Of a DNA stretch of 64,000 bases, positions 58,829-64,000 are shown in pieces. The DNA lies in contig CM071934.1 of assembly GCA_016081115.2 (NCBI GenBank), forward strand, positions 60,807,267 through 60,871,266, written 5' to 3'. The translations under genes and the position numbers were made by a program. This DNA is from Rehmannia glutinosa (taxonomy: Eukaryota; Streptophyta; Magnoliopsida; Lamiales; Orobanchaceae). The notes beneath the pieces were generated by a model, which saw only the letters and a program-made list of their open reading frames with translations, made no database searches and was not told the DNA's origin. How positions within the stretch are numbered: the first letter of the stretch is position 1; each line of letters starts with the position of its first letter.

Positions 58829-60577
58829 ATGGAAGCAAATTTGACACGCATCCCTATGTTCACAATTGAAGAATTTGATGATTGGAAAATTCGTATGCAA
58901 GCTCATCTATCAGCATTACACGATGAGATGTGGATAGTGATAGAGGATGGGACACTCCAAATGTTAAAAGTGAACACAGCTGCAAGGAGAGCTGCAGCTG
59001 AATGAGAAGAAGATGTTGCTCCCAGACCAGCGATGATTGAAAAACCAAGAGCTGAATGGACAAATGATGACACGAAAAGATATAACTTGGACAATGTGGC
59101 CAAGGACATTCTTTACAAAACTTTAGACAAAACCATGTTCAACAAAGTCAAATCATGCAAAACGGCAAAAGAAATCTGGGACAAGCTAACCTTGATTTGC
59201 GAAGGCTCAGAGTAAATCAAAGAAAATAAACTATCTGTTGTTGTACAAAAATTTGAAAATTTTAAGATGCTTGCATGAGAAACCTTGGATCAGCTGGATG
59301 CTCGGTTCATGGAAATTACCAATGAACTATCGCACTTGGAAAGGAATATACACAGAAGGAAATGTGTATGAAGATTCTAAGAAGTCTCCCAACTGAGTGG
59401 GATATGAAAGTCATGGCCATGAGACATTCCATGGACCTATTAAAAACATCCAACCATGAGCTATTCTCAGATCTCAAAGCCTACGAATTTGAGCTGAGAA
59501 GAAAAGACCAAGAGGAGACAACAATTTGTGCCCAAAACAAAATGCTCTAATTGTTAAGGATGGCAAGAGAGCCGAGGTCAAAGAAGTCATTGATCAAGAG
59601 GAGATTGCCCTCATGGTGAAAAGGTTCAACAAGTTCTTCAATAAGAACTACAAAAGAAGCAAAGATGAATCCTCCAGAAGACACTCAGCTCCTTCCAAGT
59701 CAAGGGAAGACAGACCACCCAAGAGAGCAGAACATCAAAAAGTTGAAAATCTATGCTGGAACTGCAGGCAACCTGGTCACTATGCCATTGAATGCCCATA
59801 TCCTGTAGTCAACAAATACAGGAATGAAAAGGAAAGAAAAGTCTTCAGAGAAAGAAGACAGGAAAAGAGAAAGGCAATGTTGGCTGCAGAGACTGCTGAC
59901 GATAGTCAAGTCAAAAGACACAACTAACTCAGAGAGTAGTGAAGCTGACTACTCAAGTGACTCTGTTAAGAAGCCTTGATCTGTCTAATGGCTAAAGAAC
60001 AAAACCAACCTGACCAAGAAGATGAGGTACACTCTAACTCATCACACTCAAATTCTAGTGATAGTGATTGTGACACACACACTTCATCACCCACTGATCT
60101 TTATGATTCATTAGGCAAAATGATGAAAGATTTTGAACACATTAAATCCTCACACACACTACTAAATGAGGAGAACAACCTACTTAAGAGCCAAAACTCA
60201 CAGCTGACTAAGGAGCTGAGTACTCTAAGTCAAATAGCTGATGAGAATAAAAGTCTAAAGGCTGAAAATGCTAAGCTAATAGCAGAGATAGCTGCTATAG
60301 AAAAGAGGGAGAATGATCTCAAAAATGTGATAGCCTCATTCTCTAAGGCATCCAAATCATTGGATGATCTTATTATGAGTCAAAGAGAATGTGGAGACAA
60401 GACAGACTTAGGATTTAATTCCTCTATGCTATGTCAAGTTCCAAAAGTGATTTTGGAAAAGAGATCTTCAAGCAATCAAGTATCTCTAAAATCCAAAACT
60501 CCAAATGATGCACACACATTTATTCCAAAGCACAATCACAAGCAAACTGGCCTTGGTTATAAAGGAAAAGGAAAATA
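58829..60577 (+). pseudogene. gag of the third SIRE-like element, broken
   Basis: Starts Met-Glu-Ala-Asn at 58829. Stops or frame changes occur near 59003, 59213, 59277, 59330, 59550 and 59925. The zinc knuckle CWNCRQPGHYAIEC is intact at about 59755-59797. The long frame 59976-60578 holds the acidic segment and a coiled coil (NEENNLLKSQNSQLTKEL, ENAKLIAEIAAIEKREND). Confidence 0.85.
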
Positions 60578-60754
60578 GCCAGTTGAGTATACTGAGAGGA
60601 CAAATTTGAAAAGAAATCCAAAGAGTTCCTCAAAAACTCCAAACAGGAGATACTCAAAAGAAGAAACAGCTACCAAAAACCCCAAAAGCTATATAAAAGA
60701 AACACATATGATGGGAATGGTAGAAAATACCCAAGCCAAACTGATTGGAATAAT

Positions 60755-63700
60755 GTGAACTATCAGCAAAGACCTATGGAATATAAGCCTAAGTGGCAAA
60801 GGCCTAGAACTCAGCAAACGCCATTCCAAAGGCATAAGAGCTTTCATCAGCACTCATATGCACCCAATCACTACACTCAGAGATATCACAACTACCCAAA
60901 GAAGGCAATTGCTAAAACACATACACAGGCATACAGACAAAAGAGGCAGCTGTATGAACCTAGAACCCCCAAGCAATTTGCCAAAATTTATTATGATTAT
61001 GGCACTGATAGATGGCAACCCCTTAGAGTCAAATCATTTGGCTATAGGTTGGTTGGATAGTGGCTGTTCCAGACACATGACTGGAAACAAGAAAAATCTA
61101 TCAAAATTCAAGGAAGTCAGAGGTGCAAAAGTCATATTTGGAGTGAATGAAGCTCCAGGAGAAATAAGAGGCATTGGATCTATCAAGAAAAATAGATTAG
61201 AAATCACAGATGTTGCATATGTTGAAGGACTCAATTTCAACTTGCTAAGCATAAGTCAACTCTTTGACAAAGGCTACAATGTTGAATTTAACATGGGTAT
61301 ATGCCAAATCAAAGACACTCAATCAATGAAGTTGTCTTTGCAAGGATGCAGACAAAAGAACATATATGTGGTAGATTGGTCAACTCGCAACACCAAGCAC
61401 TGTCATAGCTTAAAAGCACAAATTTGAATCAAGTTGGCCGTGGCATAAGAAGCCGAGTCACCGAACTTCAAAACAATTAACAAACTTGCTAGGAGTAATC
61501 TTGTAGAAGGGCGTCCCGGACTCGATATACAAGAAGGAGAGTATATGTGATGCATGCCGGATGGGAGAGCAAATCAAATCATCATTCAAAGAAAAGACAT
61601 GTCCATCTTCAACAAGAATATTGCACCGCTACATATGGATCTTTTTGGTCCAGTTGAACCAAAAGCATAAGTGGGAAGAAATACACCTTGGTGGTAGTAG
61701 ATGACTACTCAAGATATACATGGACAATATTCATGTGTAAAAAGAAAGAAACTCTGCGAAAACTACCACACGGTGATGAAGAGAATACAAAATGAGAAGA
61801 GTCAAACCATTATCAAAATAAGATCGTGAGGAACCGAGTGTGTCAATGGTATAATAACTCAAGATCTTGTATTGAAAATGGTATTGGTCATGAATTATCT
61901 CTGCAGAAAAGGACTCCACAAAAAATGGAGTTGCGAGAAAGAAAGAAATGGAACTCTCAAAGAAGCAACAAGGACCATGTTAGGTGGCGGGGTTGCTTAA
62001 AAGATTTTGGGTCAAGCAATAAACACAACATGATACACTCAAAATAGATGCATGATAAACAGACAAATGACAAAGACTCCCTATGAGATTTGGACAGGGA
62101 GAAAGCCAAATGTTTCATACTTCAAAATATTTGGATGCAAATGCTTCATCCATAACAATGGCAAAGATAATTTAAAGGATTTTGATGCTAAAGTCGATGA
62201 AGGTATCTTCTTAGGGTACTCAAATTGAAAGCAAAGCCTCTGAGAGTGCTCAACAAGAGGACAATGGTTACGAAAGAATCCATCCATGTGGTGTTTGATG
62301 AACCAAATGTAAATGGAGAAAACATTGAAGAGTCGGCTAATAAAAAATCAATCAACCAACCATGCAGAAGAGTCCATATGTTGAAGCTGAAGCTGGAGTT
62401 ATAAGTCCAGATGAAGATGAGATAGCTGAGTCTCAAAGACAGCTGGAAAATATGCATCTAAGTGATGATGAGAGAGCTGATCAAAATAACACAGGTGCAA
62501 GACGACTGAATCCAGCTAACTTACTCCAACCTGATGTAAGATGGCTGAGAGATCATCCACCATAACTAATCATTGGAGATGTAAGAGAAGGTGCAAAAAC
62601 TAGATCCAGAACTCAACAAGAAGCAATGTTCACTTGTTTCATCTCACAAATAGAAGCAAAAGATGTGTCACAAGCATTGGATGACACACATTGGATTCAA
62701 GCCATGCAAGAAGAGCTAAATCAGTTTGAAAGGAACAAAGTGTGGGAATTGGTTCAAAGACCTACCCATCAAAATGTTATTGGCACTAAATGGGTGTTCA
62801 GAAACAAGATGAATGAGGAAGGTTCTGTGGTGAGAAACAAAGCAAGATTGGTAGCCAAAAGGTATTGCCAAGAAGAAGGAATAGATTTTGATGAAACTTT
62901 TGGTCCTGTAACAAGATTGGAAGCTATAAGGATGTTTCTTGCCTATGCAGCTCACAAGAACTTTATTGTATATCAAATGGATGTAAAGAGTGCATTCCTT
63001 AATGGTTTGTTGGAGGAAGAAGTATATGTTGAACAACCTCCAGGATTTGAGCAGAAGACTTTTGGAGACAAGGTATACAAACTCAAGAAAGCTTTATATG
63101 GATTGAAACAGGCACCCAGAGCATGGTATGATACATTATCACAATTCCTAACTAAGAACGGATTCACAAAAGGCAAAGTGGATAGAACACTCTTCAGAAT
63201 TCAAGATGGGAAGAGTATACTGCTTGTTCAAACATATGTGGATGACATCATCTTTGGATCCACAAACAAAGAGCTGTGTGATAAATTCTCAAATCTCGTG
63301 CAAAGCAAATTCGAAATGAGCATGATGGGAGAGCTGACATTCTTCCTTGGACTCCAAGTGAAACAATCAAGGATGGAACCTTCATAAGTCGAGACAAAAT
63401 ACACCAAAGATTTAATGAAGAAATTTGGTATGGAAGAGAAGTCTTCCGTGAAAATACCAATGAATACATCGATCAAAATGGATATGGATTCGGATGGCAA
63501 GCTTGTAGATCAAACAAGATACATAGCACTTATTGGATAATTGCTCTATCTCACGAAGCGGGCGGACATCACCTTTCTTTGTAGGTGTATGTGCAAGATT
63601 TCAATCGCTCCAAAAGAAAGCCACATGACGCAACCAAGAGGATCTTGAGATATTTGAAAGGAAGCCAAGAAGTTGGCTTATGGTATCCTAAGGAAGGTGG

Positions 63701-64000
63701 ATTCAAGCTAATTGGTTATTCGACTCGACTATCTTTGGATGTAGAGTTGACAGAAAAGCACCTCGAGGCACATGTCAAATGCTTGGAAATAGGCTAATTT
63801 CTGGTTTAGCAAAAAAGCAAAATTCAATAGCCACCTCTACAAAGAAGCAGAATACATAGGCGTAGGCATTTGTTGTGCCCAAGTCTTATGGATGAGACAA
63901 AGAAATGAGAGACTATGAGGTTGAAGAAAAGGAAATTCTAATTATGTGTGATAACACAAGTGCAATTGCAATCACTCAAAATCCTGTGTTGCACTCAAGA
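60755..64000 (+). pseudogene. pol of the third SIRE-like element, broken and incomplete
   Basis: Protease with the normal Asp-Ser-Gly triplet (61056-61064) and GCSRHMTG, continuing to 61427. Integrase (61430-62220) with only pieces readable (YTLVVVDDYSRYTW), the catalytic context of the second Asp and the Glu being lost. Reverse transcriptase with an open frame of 253 residues (62626-63387) including QMDVKSAFLNG and YVDD (63235-63246). RNase H from about 63585 in broken frames (RILRYLKGSQEVGLWYPKEG). The window ends within the RNase H. Confidence 0.87.

Larger units (their letters stand above)
57211..64000 (+). mobile_element. Third SIRE-like copia element, + strand, runs off the window
   Basis: LTR (5' end lost), degraded primer-binding site, gag and pol up to the RNase H, in the opposite orientation to the other two. 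The end is outside the window. Sequence follows the inner element closely in gag and reverse transcriptase, but the integrase region is heavily altered. Confidence 0.9.

Noticed and set aside
1..64000. tRNA, rRNA or other structural RNA genes
   Set aside because: No tRNA A/B-box pair or rRNA-like segment was recognised. The tRNA-like texts found are retrotransposon primer-binding sites.

Overview
The window is nuclear DNA of a flowering plant, most likely a eudicot. It is AT-rich and has plant-type TATA boxes and GT-AG introns. It holds plant families of LTR retrotransposons (SIRE-like Ty1/copia, Athila-like and Tat-like Ty3/gypsy), a plant L1 LINE with a terminal RNase H, a Mutator-like element (MULE) and a CACTA end. 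There is no bacterial-type gene organisation. I cannot name the species. Almost all of the 64 kb is nested or truncated transposons, and no intact host gene was found. Host candidates are a truncated DUF538 pseudogene (22.1 kb) and three consistent exons of an unrecognised gene (14.2-15.3 kb).

Layout. 242-12423: a solo copia LTR of about 2.07 kb, split by a 9.8-kb MULE (1142-10943, exact 9-bp target duplication) and a 289-bp MITE (381-669, exact 9-bp duplication). The MULE carries a decayed transposase on the + strand and a decayed Ulp1-type cysteine protease gene on the - strand. Its non-coding parts are filled with a short motif, GATACTTTT, always on the same strand. 12.4-15.9 kb: AT-rich DNA, the three-exon remnant and a possible LTR fragment. 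15.9-20.36 kb: a LINE on the - strand with ORF2 but almost no ORF1. 20364-21811: a solo Athila-like LTR with an exact 5-bp duplication. 22.08 kb: DUF538 pseudogene. 23.0-23.86 kb: CACTA end. 23.86-24.85 kb: fragment of the extra ORF of a SIRE-like element.

24.85-34.75 kb: a family of non-coding, Tat-like LTR elements. First comes a head-to-head pair of LTRs forming a palindrome of about 2.1 kb, then LTR-internal-LTR-internal-LTR-internal-LTR. The LTRs carry a GC-rich minisatellite that varies in length, and the internal parts are three kinds of tandem repeat.

35.6-64.0 kb: a gypsy-like LTR fragment, then an old SIRE-like element on the - strand (36.5-39.08 and 53.24-53.68 kb). That element is split by a complete 14.2-kb member of the same family (39084-53238, exact GAAAT duplication) and cut by an Athila-like element (53679-about 57210). 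The Athila-like element is cut in turn by a third SIRE-like copy on the + strand that runs off the window. All coding regions carry stops or frameshifts. The best-preserved stretch is the reverse transcriptase of the third copy. The most notable items are the strand-polar motif in the MULE, the LTR palindrome and array, and the long extra ORF present three times in the SIRE-like family.
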